From Opisthocomus hoazin (lineage: Eukaryota; Chordata; Aves; Opisthocomiformes; Opisthocomidae): a stretch of DNA of 64,000 nucleotides. This document shows positions 36,718 through 48,827 of the stretch, one piece after another; the stretch's first letter is position 1; every line of letters starts with the position of its first letter. Position numbers and translations under genes: made by a program. The notes under the pieces were generated by a model. It saw only the letters and a program-made list of their open reading frames with translations, ran no database searches and was not told where the DNA came from. The stretch spans positions 20,321,115-20,385,114 of the forward strand of contig NC_134429.1 of NCBI RefSeq assembly GCF_030867145.1, in the 5' to 3' direction.

Positions 36718-37421
36718 CTACCAAGGCCTCCAGAGGCTGCCGGAAGGTTTCAGTGCTGCTTGTTTTGCCGGGGGCTGGTGGGTGGAAGCGGGTGCAGAAG
36801 AAGAACCAGAGTCCTTAGGCATTGCTTGTGACCTCTGGAAATGGCAGATCAGCTTCATCCGGGTTTCTGCGTTTGCCGAGTGGAGAGACAGGAACTGCAG
36901 AGCTTCCTTGAGGCACCAGGCATACCCTTCGCAATAATCCTGCTGCAGGCTTTTGGCAGATGCTGCAAAAGCTGCAAGGGCAGAGGAGGAGAGAAGTGTT
37001 ACACGGGGAGACTCAGGCTGGAGTTTTGCCTAAAAGCAAGGGCAGCGTGCACGATGGGGGGCTGTACTCACCTCGGCTGTATTTCAGGTAGCTGACGGTC
37101 ATCTCCAGGATGTCGGCTTTCTCCAGCTTGGAGTTGGGCTGGTGCCTCTGGAACTCCTTCTCCAGGAGCAGTTTCAGCTGCTCGATGCTGCTGTTAATCC
37201 GGTCGCGGCGCAGTTTTTCCACAATTGGCTTCCTGAGCTGTAACACAGAAAGGGAAGAGGACGGTTAGTGTGAGACTTCCCCCTTCCCATCTCTGTGTAA
37301 CTCGCTGCTAAAGGAGCTTGGCCCTTAGCTCTTTGCCCTCGCAGTCACAGAGGCAGCAGATACTTACTCTGTTCTTCTCTTTGGGTGTTAGGATTTCCAG
37401 GGAGAGAGCACTGGGTGCCAT
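36718..37421 (-). CDS. HES5: HES5 (gene A): bHLH-Orange transcriptional repressor
   Basis: Three exons: 37368-37421 ([18 protein letters not shown]), 37072-37237, 36718-36971; phases close and give 157 residues. The basic region contains the HES-specific proline ([17 protein letters not shown]), then helix-loop-helix (SIEQLKLLL...[17 protein letters not shown]), an Orange domain ([28 protein letters not shown]) and a C-terminal WRPW that recruits Groucho/TLE co-repressors. It follows mammalian HES5 closely where genes B and C do not: the bHLH end reads [21 protein letters not shown], like human KHSKAF...KSLHQDYSEGY. It is therefore the best ortholog candidate. It is a nuclear repressor of proneural genes, induced by Notch. 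Introns are about 130 and 100 bases. The chick has several hes5 genes in one cluster; which published number fits this one I cannot say. Confidence 0.95.
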
Positions 37422-37490
37422 TATCCCAAGTGCTGGTTTCAGCTCGGAGCTTGCTGGTGAGCGGGTGGAGAAGGGAGCCGGGAGCTCCTC

Positions 37491-37728
37491 TATTTATACG
37501 CAGCGGCTGCATGCAAATGTATGGGTCCTGGGCGACTTCGAGTTTCCCACAGTCGAGAGCCAATCCACGCACGCCCCGGGACAATAGCGGAGGCATCTAT
37601 TACAGCATGGCAAATCGACTGTGAATTGCCTGGGGATAATACCCTGCTCCCAAAGGAGCAGGTGGACTGGGGAGTGTGGGACACAATAGGGCTTGGCATT
37701 ACCGCGCTGGGGTAAGAACGTGGGAAAG
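37491..37728 (-). promoter_or_regulatory. Notch-responsive promoter of HES5 gene A
   Basis: Read on the - strand towards the gene: a distal GTGGGAA-type RBPJ site (37719-37728, + orientation), SOX-like CTATTGT (37581-37587), CCAAT box in GGATTGGC (37559-37566), RBPJ site GTGGGAA (37544-37550), and TATAAATA (37492-37499), about 70 bases before the start codon. The same elements at the same spacing occur at genes B and C. An ATGCAAAT octamer (37511-37518) sits between the TATA box and the RBPJ site. Factor binding is inferred from the motifs. Confidence 0.85.
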
Positions 37729-39599
37729 CGTTCGCCGTCATTATAATCAAACTTCTGCCTGGTGTTGGGAACGTCAACATCTCAATGTGCTGCTTTTTCC
37801 CAGGCTGTGGTGAAATTAAGCACAGAAGACTGATCCCAGGAAGAGATAATGCTCTGTGCCCGCGACCATAAGAGAGGTTGAAAAGGAAAAGATGCTGAAT
37901 TAGAGGGACTAAACCTTTTCATTGACATTAAACCGTGCTTAGATGAATACAGTACCAGATAATTTTTGGGCAACTAAAGACTAAAATCAAGGGAAGAAAC
38001 TTTAAAGCAATTTGCGCTAAGCAGTTAGGTTAAAATATGTTGTTCTCCATTGTTTAAATACTTTTTAAGTCCCTCTACAAGTTATATTCGGAGCTCTTCC
38101 TTGCCTTTTTAGGGGTAATCTGGGCCTTCCTGTGGTACCCCATGACATGTAATGATTATGATGCCTTTCCCAAACAAGTCTGATTTAATTTCATGCCACT
38201 TTGCAAATGCCTCACGGTTCCCTTGGTCCCGAGTCTCCACGTGGAGCACCTAAATATATTTTCCCCTTACAGATGACTGAGATGCAGTCAAAAGTCAATT
38301 CTTGTCTATTACTCTGCTTGTATTATCCCACTTGCAGAATGTAAATGCAGGTGCTAGGATGTCCGGTGACTCTGCAGTCTTGGGCTTGCTCGGTATTTGT
38401 GCCACGCGTATTGCGATGAACACGGGTAACGAAGTGGAAAGGACCAGATAGAATCCAGGATTAAAGCTGCTTTTTTGAGACTTTTTTTTCAGGGTGTTCT
38501 TGTTTGCCTGCTCAGGTCTGCTGTTCCCCCTCTCCCCAGCACAATCCAATACAAAGCCAGTCACATTTAAGATCTGTCAGTCAGGCATGTGAGGCTTTGT
38601 ATTGACAGATTCCCAGTTACGCTTTATGGTATACATCGTTCAGCGATAGCGTGTGGAGCTCTGTGGGTTTAACGGGAGCTGTGCATGGGCATATTTTTTT
38701 GTTGTTTAATGCGTGTTGTGTGGTCAGAGGCTAGAACAGGGAGCAAACCTAGATTATGCTAATAGGGTGTCAGGTCAGGGATGTTATTTTTGAATATCTG
38801 TTTGTTACTAAGACAAAAACCTGAAAACGAACTAGCGCTCTCCTGTGTCTGTTTCAAAACCAGAAAGGAAACCTTCCATTTCGCTGCCAATTGCAGTCAG
38901 CCTGCTTCACCTGCCCTCAGCATCCCTCTCAGTAAGCCAGGACCAGAACCTGTGTCTGTGGGGATGTAGCGAGCAACGTGTTCCTGCACACATAGGGTTG
39001 TTGCATAAAAGGATATGATCCTGCACAGGATGATCCTGTAACTAGTTATTAACCCGAAGCTTACAAAGCCCCTTTGAACTTCCTGGCTTCTCGTGGCAGT
39101 TCATTCTCCCCTCCTCCCTTTCCAACCCAAAGGTATTTTGTGTTTAGATGGATCACGTAGGGGGTAACAATTTTAATTGCTGATGGTTGTCAAAAACCTA
39201 TAATTGAACAGGGAGTATGAGTCCTGTTCAAAATCAGTTCCCTGAGCTATTTTGTCAGCTTGCAAGCGGCATTATTACTCACGGCCGGGGCAATCCCTGG
39301 CTGCATGTACTTGTGCCATTATTGGAGCGCAAAGTCAAGCACAGGGCTTTGTACGTCTCTCTCGGGTCACGTGAGATGGAGTGGACAGCAGGTCCTGCCA
39401 CGCACCGTACGGCAAGGAATATGTTTGCAGCAGCAGCGGGCAGAGCGAGATGGGAGGGAAGCTTTGACCCAATTTTCAGTTCTGGAAATATGAAATGAGT
39501 GGGTTTAAATAATGCCATCCTATCCCCAGCACAATGCCCCTGCGCTCCAAAGGGCTAAACCAGCTCCCAGTGATTAAAGCATTAGCCCTTCCTTGAAGT

Positions 39600-39735
39600 G
39601 CTGGGCAGATGGTGCAGCAGGCGTTGGCTTTCTTCTCGGGACCCACAGAGGCACACTTCTTTTGTTGGCAGTTTAACACTGTGAATGGGGCAATGTGGGA
39701 AATCCTCGCAAGGGTGGACTTGCACCATCTGATGT
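39600..39735 (+). promoter_or_regulatory. Repeated Notch/proneural module, copy E1
   Basis: E-box CAGATGG (39606-39612), block GGCACACTTCT (from 39650), and RBPJ site GTGGGAA (39695-39701). The CTAATG block present in the other copies is missing and the E-box is about 35 bases closer. A second, inverted E-box (CCATCTG, 39725-39731) closes the module. It lies 2.1 kb upstream of gene A, antisense to it. Confidence 0.7.
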
Positions 39736-41529
39736 GAATGGTGAACTGGGCACGCTGCCTTGCAGCCAGCTCGCAGACAACAGCCCTCTGGGCTCACAAA
39801 CTCCCAGCTTCTCTCCCCCTCTCTCTGTCAGCTGAAAAGATAGCAAAGCTTCGGCTCCCCCTTGCTTCACCTACCCTCTGTACGCTGTTGATGGAGAAAA
39901 GAGAAACAAATATCTTCCCTTGCCACGTCTGGTTTGATTCTTAAGGCCTGAAAACCTAGTGGCAATGATATTTCCCAACTGATGCTTCAGAATAATAAAT
40001 TTTCTAGACTAAGGCTGTCCCTAGAATATATTCGTTATGGAACAGGGTGCAGTATGCACTTTTTGCAAGGATTTTGGTGACGAAAAAATTCCTGTGCCTT
40101 GGGCAGTTCAGTTGCTCGTTGTTAAAAGTCTGTAACTAGTTTGCTCAGTTTGCGCTTTTTTAAAATTCAGCTGTTGGCGCAGTTGTCTGTCCCACAGAAG
40201 CACGTGTTTGATCCCAATCCTTGTCACTGTCCTTCATCTCTCTGGGAGGAGTTTGTGCTTCCCTCTGACTGCTGATGCAGAGCCAGAATGAAAGATTGAT
40301 TGATTGAGGCTCAGAAGCAGGGGTTTCCCTGGTTTTGGAATGAAGGATTGAAAGAAACAAATCCCAAAAACTGCCAAACATGTGGAGTTGACTAAATAAT
40401 GTTCACAGACCAAATAATGTTGACTAACTAATGTCTCCCTTCTTTGGAGGCTGGTGTAAAATCTGGACCTGCTCCTGCGAGACGACAGCTATGCTGTGGG
40501 CAAAGAGGCTTCCTTTCTTGGTGGCCTTGTTCCACTGTAAATCACATCACAGCCGTGAGCTGCATCGTGAAGATGCAGTCTTCAAAATCACACATGAAAG
40601 CAGAGAGGGGTCTCCACCCTGTCTTGGTACAGATACGAAAAGCTTAAGGGGAAACAGAATCTGCAAACGATTGTCAGTATCTGTACTTACAGACCTCGCG
40701 TCTCGGGCAGGAGTCCTGGCTTTTCCTAAGGCAGGAACCACCACGTTGTCTCCGACTGTAGATGCTCACCCTTTGACCCTGAGCTATGGTGTGCAGTCTG
40801 TGTGCCCCAGATTGCTTTGAGCTGAGGAGCAGCCGCAGAGGAGCCGGGAGAGGTAACTCGCCAGCCCCAGGACTATCATCGGTAGGCTTGTGTTCACCAT
40901 AGCCCATCAATCAAAACAGCTGGAGGACCGTGAGTCTGGGAAACTGGTACTGGGCTACGGAGCTTTCCGGTACGCAGGTGGCAATTTCAGCCCAGGTGCA
41001 GACTTACTACATGTGCTGTTTTCACCAAAGCTGCTACTACTTGTAATACCAATTGGCAGCTTTCTTAGCCCCTCTGATCCGTAGCTTTCCGTGGAGAGGA
41101 ACCCGGTGTATTGCAGTGCAGCAACAGGTCGGGAGGAAAGCGGGCTATTAGATCAGAGTACAGAAAACCAGAATTTCATTGTCTATGTTATGCAGATCTA
41201 AAAAGAAGTGCTCCTGTACATCTGGGGCTGTACTTACAGCAAACAACTTGATGGCTTAAAGCTTTCCTTTCTGTCTCACTTTTAGAGCATTTTTATTTTA
41301 GAGCATTTTCTACATTCATGTCAGACTGTCTCACAAATGCTATTGATGGCGTTTTTAAAGAAATAATTACGATTTTTATTTTTTCTGTGCCTTCCTTAAA
41401 TGGTTTAAAATCTTTCTGACAACCCCTCTCGAGACACCTATTTAGTGTCAAAGAGCATAACGTTCCCAAGTTTTAAAAGGGCTCTGGCATAATACTGATC
41501 GATCAATGTGCTCCTTGGGAAAATAGCTC

Positions 41530-41705
41530 TCCAGATGGTCTATCGGGACAGGAATTGCTGGTCATCACAATGCAGAGCCAAAAAGCGTCACTAATGTGGG
41601 CTGTTGTGAGGCACGCTTCCTTTGTGGTCCCTTTGAATGTCATAAATAGGGAAGAAAGTGTGGGAAACTCTGAGAAACTCAGGCCCACACTCTGAGGTTA
41701 ATAGG
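41530..41705 (+). promoter_or_regulatory. Repeated Notch/proneural module, copy E2
   Basis: E-box CAGATGG (41532-41538), GTCACTAATG (41587-41596), GGCACGCTTCCTTTGTGG (from 41610), and AGTGTGGGAAACTC with RBPJ core GTGGGAA (41660-41666). A trailing block with CCCACACTCTG follows. It lies 4.1 kb upstream of gene A, antisense to it. It shares CACAATGCAGAG with copy E5. Confidence 0.8.
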
Positions 41706-44700
41706 GGCTTTGTCAGGAGAGTATTCCTGGGCTGTGGGATCAGCATAATAAACAACATCTTCCCTAAGGGCGGGAATGTGCTGGAGCAGGGGAGGGTCAC
41801 CCCAGGGGATGGAGGAGCAAGAAGCAACTTTGCGTTCAATTAGTACGAGTGATAATAATTAATAAATTGTAAACATAACCTTTGCTGTGCGAAGACTGGT
41901 GAAACTGGAGGTCTGGCTTTTAGCTCTCAATTAATTGGTAAATTAAAGTCCACAGGGGCACGTCTTTGGCTGGCGAAAAACAGAAGCAGTGCACTTGCAC
42001 CAGCCATGGATCTTGACTCCCTGGAGCAAATGGAGGCTTCCTGGTGGGGTTTGGTTTCTCCCCCCTGCCCAGAAAGAAAGCGCTTGCTGTTTCCTTCCCT
42101 TAATACCACTCTGCAAGCGGTAGGTCTGAATCTCACGTACGCCAACAGCTGAGCACGATCGGCTCCCCCGCTATAGCCGGAGCAATGCAATACGGCCTCC
42201 GTGTAAATGCGAGTCAGACCCTGTGGTCTGAGGGACGGTGGCTGTGTCTCTCCAGGCTTGTGCCAATATGGGTGGCAGGAATTCTGGGCTGAGAAGCCTG
42301 ACTGGGAGCTCACTGGGGTTTTGCACAGTCGTCACTTCTATGGCCTGTTGTTGTGTTACCCTAGAACTGGAGGGACCGGGTTCAAATCCAGCAGTTTCCA
42401 GTTTGTGCAGCTCTTATTTGGGTTCCTTTTCTCTTTTCTGCTTATGCTGTCAGTTTTAAACGCACTGCAGTGATGCTGCCAACTGTGACCTTCACATGTG
42501 GTGTACTGGGGTGGTGCCACATGAGCTGCAGATGCCACATAACAGCAGCAGACCTCTCCCTGCCCCGTGTGACTCCATTCCTCGTCCCTGTGGTGCACAG
42601 TCAGGTTGTGCTGTGCTGTGGGGCACGTTGCATTGTGACTGAGTCTGAACTCCCTCAGACTTCCTATCCGCAAGCTAGGCTAGATTTCAGAATGCCCAGG
42701 CGTGGATGAACAGCTGGAGTTTTGCTGGGATTCAGAAGCTTCTACTAATTGACAAAGGCAAGTTGAGCACAGCAAGGTGGAGTGACTTTTCAAGATCACT
42801 TAAGTAGCCACAAATTCTAAAAATATCTCTTCTGAATTATTTAGTCGTTCGTTAAGAAGCTCAGCTCTATCTGCAGCATTGGTATCAGCTCCTAGTGAAC
42901 TGCAGGACTACCAAAACCCCACCTTGTATTGCACTGGCAGATGGATGAAGAGCACTCAACCATCTTGTGCGTTCAGGGTAAAGTAAGAACCAAAATGATT
43001 CACACAGCCGTGATGAGGTAGAGCACTACGTTCGTGACCTGGCTAGCTGGCTTTTTGGTCCTTTCCATACGTATAACAAAGGGTTTAATTACAAATCATG
43101 TGAGGACTGGCCAGGTGCAGCTAGCAGTGTTTAAATGCAGTTTGATCTTGTCGGTTTATCAGATCTGAGCCTGCTTAGTGCTTAACTAAGCAGCCATTTG
43201 ACAAGATCAGATCTTCTAGGTTTCCTTTCATTTAAGGAAAAAAAGCATATGTTAGAAACAAAGTTTTTCATGGCATCTCTCCCAGGGGATCTGAGGAGAG
43301 CTGAAATTGTTGATCAGTGGTGTTTCATGCTGTTACTGGATCTCTGGAAGAATGAGAGGGTTCCCTGTCACATACCCAAATCAATGTGTTGCCGTGGTTA
43401 GATAACAGTTTTGTGAACTGATTGCTTGTGCGGATTTGTTTTACGTTGAAGAGAAGGGAAAATAAGAGGTTAATAGTCCCCACTGAGCAATGAATGGGAA
43501 CTCTTCTGAGCAAAAGTGAGTGACTGTTACTGGGGAAAGTGCTGTGTTTTGGAGAGACTTGGTATCTAAGGCGCTCGAGGTGGCTTTAGGATCCACTTCT
43601 CGTGCTTTTCTTCCTGCTTCCCCAAACACATTCTGAATCCCTTTTTGCTTGTTCACCTCAGCCCTTCCCTCTTTGTGTAGCTGTGTGGGAGCAGGGCAAG
43701 CACATCCCTTAGAGCACATGCTCCTCTTCCTCGCATCACCAGAGCGTGGCTGAATTCATCCTTGGGAGACAGGAATCACGGCCCACACGCAGGGGATCGC
43801 AGAAGGGGCTTGCAGGGCTCGAGCGGAGACCGCGCAGGGATGCTGCAGTGCCTCTCTGGCTGCTTCCCTTGGGTCACCCAGCTGGTGCCAGCCAGGCAGG
43901 CTGTTGTGAGCCGCTGTGTAAAAGGATATGCTAGACTGGTTTTCTGAATTGAGACGGGGTGAAAAAATCAAGGGAGGCTCAGCTAAAAGATTCTTGGCAG
44001 AGAAACCATCTCTACAACAGGCTGGATAGAAAACATCTTGAAGGCCTGGTGGAGAGTGGCACTTTCTCAACTCTGAGGCGCAGGCCCTATTCATGGTATG
44101 TTTTGGGCCCTTAGGTGGATGTCGGAGAAAGAGAATAAACTGTTTGAAGAAAAGAGTATGGGGAAATAATTTCAGAGAGGAAATGCTTTTTCAGTCTCTG
44201 TTTGCTATCAAATTATGTATACTTTTAGCCATATATGGGCAGATTTCCCTTCAGTAAAGAAAGCAATCCTGTTGCCTAACAGAATTTGTGTTTAGGTAAT
44301 AGAAGGTGCGAAAATTAAGAGACAACAAAAACTAGTTCACCCCATTGCAGGTGGTTTGAAAGAGGAGGATGAGATCCCCAAGCAGAGTCAGGTGCCAAAC
44401 TCTTTGGAAGTTATTCGGAGTTTTGCATGTTGCTACCTCCTAAATGGACAGAAAGTACAAGACTGAAGCCAGGTTGGTGGGTAAAGTAATGGGCAATGGG
44501 TGGAAATAAACAGGCTGTGAAATTAGTGCTTTGCTGAAGCCTGGAGAAGTTGCTGTTAAGTATCTGGGTCTACGCCTCTCAGTATCTCACTTCAATTTCA
44601 CCTCCATTTTAATTTTTGATGACTGTTCCAGAGGTTGCTTCTTTGCAGGATCTGAAATCCTGTTCTGCCAAATGAACTTCACAAATACAAACCCTGTACT

Positions 44701-44834
44701 GGAATGAAGGGCTCAGAAACACTGCATCTCCTCCTAGCTTCCCCACTGCAGGAGGAGTCTACATCCTGCGCTTCGTTCAGGAGTATTAGCCATGTTAGTG
44801 ATTTCAAACCAAAGGATTAGTGACTAAAACCATT

Positions 44835-44840
44835 TTTATT
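44835..44840 (-). terminator. Poly(A) signal of HES5-family gene B
   Basis: AATAAA on the - strand lies about 800 bases downstream of the gene B stop codon. The stretch 44841-45638 is then gene B 3' UTR; I see nothing else in it. Confidence 0.6.
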
Positions 44841-45638
44841 GTATTGAACAGTGAAGACACCAAAGTTGAACATCACACAGGATGAATACATCGCAACTTT
44901 ATAAAAGCTTTTTAAGCTCTTGAGCATGTTCAGTGAATGATTATAAAGTAGTTGTTGCCTCCCTTCCTCCCCCTTTTCCTCAAGGTATATCACAGGCGTT
45001 TCCTTTACAAAAGGCATCGATTCTCCCTCAACTGAGAGCAGCACATACTGACATGAAGAGAGTTTTCCCTAGAGCTATCTGTTCTCATCACAGCTTTCTG
45101 TAAGAAGGTATACTAAAAATAGCATGGGAACTTCAGAAGAATCAGCATTACTTAATAGCAACTTTCACTCAAAAGGTAAAGGCTCAATAGTCTCTTTATG
45201 ATACAAAATACATTCTTCAAAGTGCTCCTTCTTTAGGAAGGTCAATACATTGTCTGGAGACAATGGAGCACTTGAACCAGTGACCCAAGGAGTTAGTAGA
45301 AAGATTTCCACTGCCAGCCACAGGCTCAGCAGCCTTGCCACGCAAAAGGGCGATGGAGACCGAAGGGCGTTTGGCTCTCTAAATCACTGCGGAACTTGGT
45401 CCTCTCTTTGGCTGGGAGCCACCGATAAAAGCAGCAAATTTGCTGCAAGACACAAACACATTCCTTCACTATGAAGGGAAACAACTCAGTGACCCTCATT
45501 TCTTGTGACAGAAAAACAATAACTGCCCCCCTCCCACCTTTGGAAAGCAATGTTTCCTACTTTAAAGAGGAACTATTAAATCACAGGTCCCTCTAGTTTT
45601 TGTAGCAAAACATAGGAATAAAGCGAAGTCGAACAGGT

Positions 45639-46583
45639 CTACCAGGGTCTCCAGATGGTAGGAGCAGCAGCTGTGGTCTTCTGGGCAGGTTGCTTCCTGG
45701 CTAACAGACAGGGTGACAGAGGTGGACTACGCAGAGCCAGCGAGTACAGGACATCTGCACCCAGCTGAGCCTTGCAGAAATGCTTGAGTAGCTGCACCTG
45801 GGTTTCCTTCTTGGGTTCGTAGTAAGACAGAAAATGCATAGCTTCCTTGAGGCACCGCAGGTATCCACTGTTAAAGTCTTGCTCTAGGCTCTTGTGAATG
45901 AACGCTAGAAAAGAAAGGAAGAAGCAAATGCAGTGGGTTAAGGTCATGGCCAAAACATGGCATGGTGGCAATAAGAGCCCGTGGGAGCAGCCTTCACATG
46001 GTGTGCAATAGCTGCTCTGCACTCACCTTGGCCCTGCAGCTGGCTCTGCTGCTTCAGGTAGCTGACAGCCACTTCCAGGATGTCGGCTTTCTCCAGCTTG
46101 GAGTTGGGCTGGTGCCTCTGGAACTCCTTCTCCAGGAGCAGTTTCAGCTGCTCGATGCTGCTGTTAATCCGGTCGCGGCGCATTTTCTCCACCACCGGCT
46201 TCCTCAGCTGTAAGAGAGGTGGAGCAGATTGTTAAGGATTTTCTGAGACCTGACCTACTTTCCCCTGCTGATGCCCTGATATACACGTGTTCAAAGATGC
46301 TTTCTTTTGGTAGAAGAGCTTGGTCATGCTGCCTACATGTTCCCTGCTCAACTGAATTTTTATGAGCCTATACAGTCTCCTGTATCTCTTTAACCTCTTT
46401 GCCCTCCCCCAGAGCACTTTCTCCCTCCTTGTCTTGTCCCATGTAGTATTTATTTGAGAGCGGCAGCGCATTGCACAGGGCGCAGACCAGCCTTTCCAAT
46501 CCTGTCAAGCGCTCTACTTTATTCTTTTCTTTTGGCAGCAGTTTCTCCTCCATGTGGATCATGAGGGTGGTACTGGGAGCCAT
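45639..46583 (-). CDS. HES5-family bHLH-Orange repressor, gene B
   Basis: Three exons: 46518-46583 (MAPSTTLMIHMEEKLLPKEKNK), 46027-46207, 45639-45904, giving 170 residues. The bHLH is intact with the HES proline ([17 protein letters not shown]), followed by a KQQSQLQGQ extension not found in gene A, an Orange-type segment (YLRCLKEAMHFLSYYEPKKETQVQLLKHF), a divergent linker and terminal WRPW. The KQQSQLQ type resembles frog and fish hes5/esr/her paralogs more than mammalian HES5. It is expected to act as a Notch-induced nuclear repressor. The 109-nt core of exon 2 is identical in DNA to genes A and C, whereas exons 1 and 3 are clearly divergent. It is probably one of the chick hes5-1/-2/-3 set, number unknown. 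Confidence 0.94.
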
Positions 46584-46673
46584 TCTTCGTGCTCTCGGCG
46601 CTGGGCAGAGACCCCCACGGTGGGCTGCTGTGCCGAGCGTAAAGGCTGCGCTTCCGTGCTTACCGACTGCCTC

Positions 46674-46900
46674 TATTTATACGTCGGGGAGCTTCAGCAG
46701 AGACGTGAGTCTGGGGATGGCTGGTGTTTCCCACAGCCACGCAGCCAATCCAGGCCCCCAGCTGAACAATAGAGGAAGCCTCTGTTAGCGCATGGTACAC
46801 TGAGTGCAAATGCCCCGGAGAGAATAACCTTCTGCCCAGGCTGACTGGTGGAGCGTGCGGCGTGGCTCTTTGGGGCTGCCCAGGGATCTGGGAAAACGCT
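46674..46900 (-). promoter_or_regulatory. Notch-responsive promoter of HES5-family gene B
   Basis: On the - strand: a distal element with CTGGGAAAACGCTGACC (+ orientation, near 46888), CTATTGT (46766-46772), 14 bases, GGATTGGC with the CCAAT box, 9 bases, GTGGGAAAC (RBPJ core 46728-46734), then TATAAATA (46674-46681) 53 bases on. The start codon follows about 90 bases later. The order and spacing match genes A and C; binding factors are inferred. Confidence 0.85.
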
Positions 46901-47497
46901 GACCCTCCAGCTGCTTGTCTGGGACGCGCTGCCTTCCCGGGGCCCTGCGTGTGCCCGTCGTGTTGGTGGCGTGGAGGAGGCACGCGTCGGGGGGAAGGAG
47001 GGAGAAGGAGGAGAGGGGGAGCACTGTTAGGGTCAAGTTCAACAGCACCAGGGCATCTCTCGACCCGTTCTAGAGAGGGCACGTTACAGACGGCCTCCCA
47101 GGTGCCATCTGCCAGCGTGTGGGTGCATTTGTACTGGTCGATCCAGTCATCACACTGTTAACGGGTGAGCCAAAGTGTCACTGGTGTGAAGCGACAGGTT
47201 GGTTTGCACAGTGCTTCTAAATGCTGTGGAGAATCTGCAGTCGGGCTGGTGGGATGTTGGACTGACAGGGTGAAGAAAGAGGGAGTGGGAAGCAAATGGA
47301 AATGGTGACTCTGTTTCTCTCTTTACACGCTGAGGTCTGTGAGCCTGTTGCACCAGTGTTCCCATTGCCTTTATTAAGGACAACCACCCACCTCCTAGCA
47401 GAACTGGGCCCATGCCTAGTCACCCCGCAGCTCGCTCTTGTCCCTTCTCAACTCTTTCTTTCATATGGGCATTTACAAGAATGGTGGTTAAGGTGGG

Positions 47498-47678
47498 CTG
47501 ACAGAGCCCTGGAACAGGCTGCCCAGAGGGGCTGTGGATTCTCCTTCTCTGGAGGTATTCAAGACCCACCTGGACGTGGTGCTGTGCAGCCTGCTCTGGG
47601 TGACCCTGCTTGGGCAGGGGGTTGGGCTGGGTGACCCACAGAGGGCCCTGCCAACCCCAAGCATTCTGTGATTCTGTG
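47498..47678 (+). mobile_element. CR1 LINE, short 3' fragment
   Basis: Only the last 180 bases of a CR1 tail remain: gagccctggaacaggctgcc, through ggtgaccctgcttgggcag, to the terminal attctgtgattctgtga. It is in + orientation and strongly 5'-truncated. Confidence 0.92.
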
Positions 47679-47924
47679 AAGAATAGCACCAGATTCGACT
47701 CAGCAGCCCTAGCCTTGGGAAGTCAGAGGCATGTTGTGAATGGGATTTAGCAGCAGAGGCCCATCTTCAGACCTCACCAAGGAGGTCAGTTCTGCTTCTT
47801 GCAGAGATTTCTGGTGTGCTCCGGTCTCGTCTGACCAAGGAGCATCGCACTGCCCCGCTGCAGAACGGACCTGCCGCAGTTTGCAGAACGTGGGATCTCA
47901 GAGACCACCTGGTTGCCTCCCTGT

Positions 47925-48010
47925 GTAACCTTCAGCATGTCATCCCCACTCCATTTCCTTAGCTGGAGAAGGGGGATAGTGCTGCTTGCTTGTATTTGCA
48001 TGACAATTTC
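47925..48010 (+). repeat. MIR-like ancient SINE relic
   Basis: The run 'aaccttcagcatgtcatccc...catttccttagctggagaagggggatagtg' follows the order of the MIR 3' half (gaccttgggcaagtca, cagtttcctcatctgtaaaatggggataatag). It is heavily diverged. Identified from memory of the consensus. Confidence 0.4.
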
Positions 48011-48827
48011 AGTTAAAATTAAGCAAACATTATTTCCTTTGTGGTAAAGGCAAGAAAAAGAATGAAGCTGTGTGGACAGTTTAGGTCAGTTCTGATTTTG
48101 TCTTACAGGAAAAATCTCTGCCTGGATGCAGTCCTTGAGGCAGCACCAAAAATAACCCAGGACCTACCTGAGGAGAGCTGCGCTGCATCGTGCCGTCTGA
48201 GCATCGAGCCGGCAGCGCCCGGGGCAGGGGCATGCTCATCTGCTCCCTGTGTGCTGCTTGTGAGGATCTGGAAGGGGAAACGCTGGAGGGAAGCGTGCAG
48301 TGAGGTGAGAAAGCCACAGAAAATTTCTTACTTGGAAATCCTGAAGTGAAGCCTGAGTTTAATGGGGAGTTGACAGGAAGGAGGGATGTGTCACTGGAAT
48401 CGCCAGCTCTGTGGATTTCATTGTAGGGGTCTGAATGGGCTCAGCTCTTTGTTCAGGGCAGATGTTGTCCTCGGAGCCCTTTATTCCCTGTGTTGTGGGA
48501 AAGCCAGGAGACGAGACATCTCATGAACACTTTGAACCGGTCAAAGGATTATGATACAAAGTAAGATACAGCTCAGAGACCGTGCCCTAGCTTTTGCCAG
48601 CTAAAAGAAGGTGTTGCCCTTTCTCCTGTACTCTTTGGCTGGCCTTCCTCCCGAAGTCCTGTGTTAGCCCTCTCCTAGCAAGGGAGCAATGGTGGCAGGC
48701 CTTGAAGCTAGGAGCAGACAGGTAGACATGTACCAAACTACCTGAAGAGACTCGTCGGTGTCAGAAAACCTCCCTTCCCCAGCTCCTGAGAAGCAGCCCT
48801 GACCTTTATTGCTGTATTATAACTGAT

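Larger units (their letters stand above)
37730..44834. other. Gene-free upstream region of HES5 gene A
   Basis: No coding exon is supported. Apart from modules E1 and E2 it holds ordinary unique sequence. A weak MIR-like trace (gtgacttttcaagatcactt) occurs near 42782. No CR1 copy is visible here. Confidence 0.5.

Noticed and set aside
42370-42381. B-box-like GGTTCAAATCC suggesting a tRNA gene
   Set aside because: No A box at the right distance and no cloverleaf can be drawn around it.
48486-48500. GTGGGAAAG as another RBPJ module
   Set aside because: A lone RBPJ-like word, without the E-box, CTAATG or GGCACAC blocks found in the five modules.
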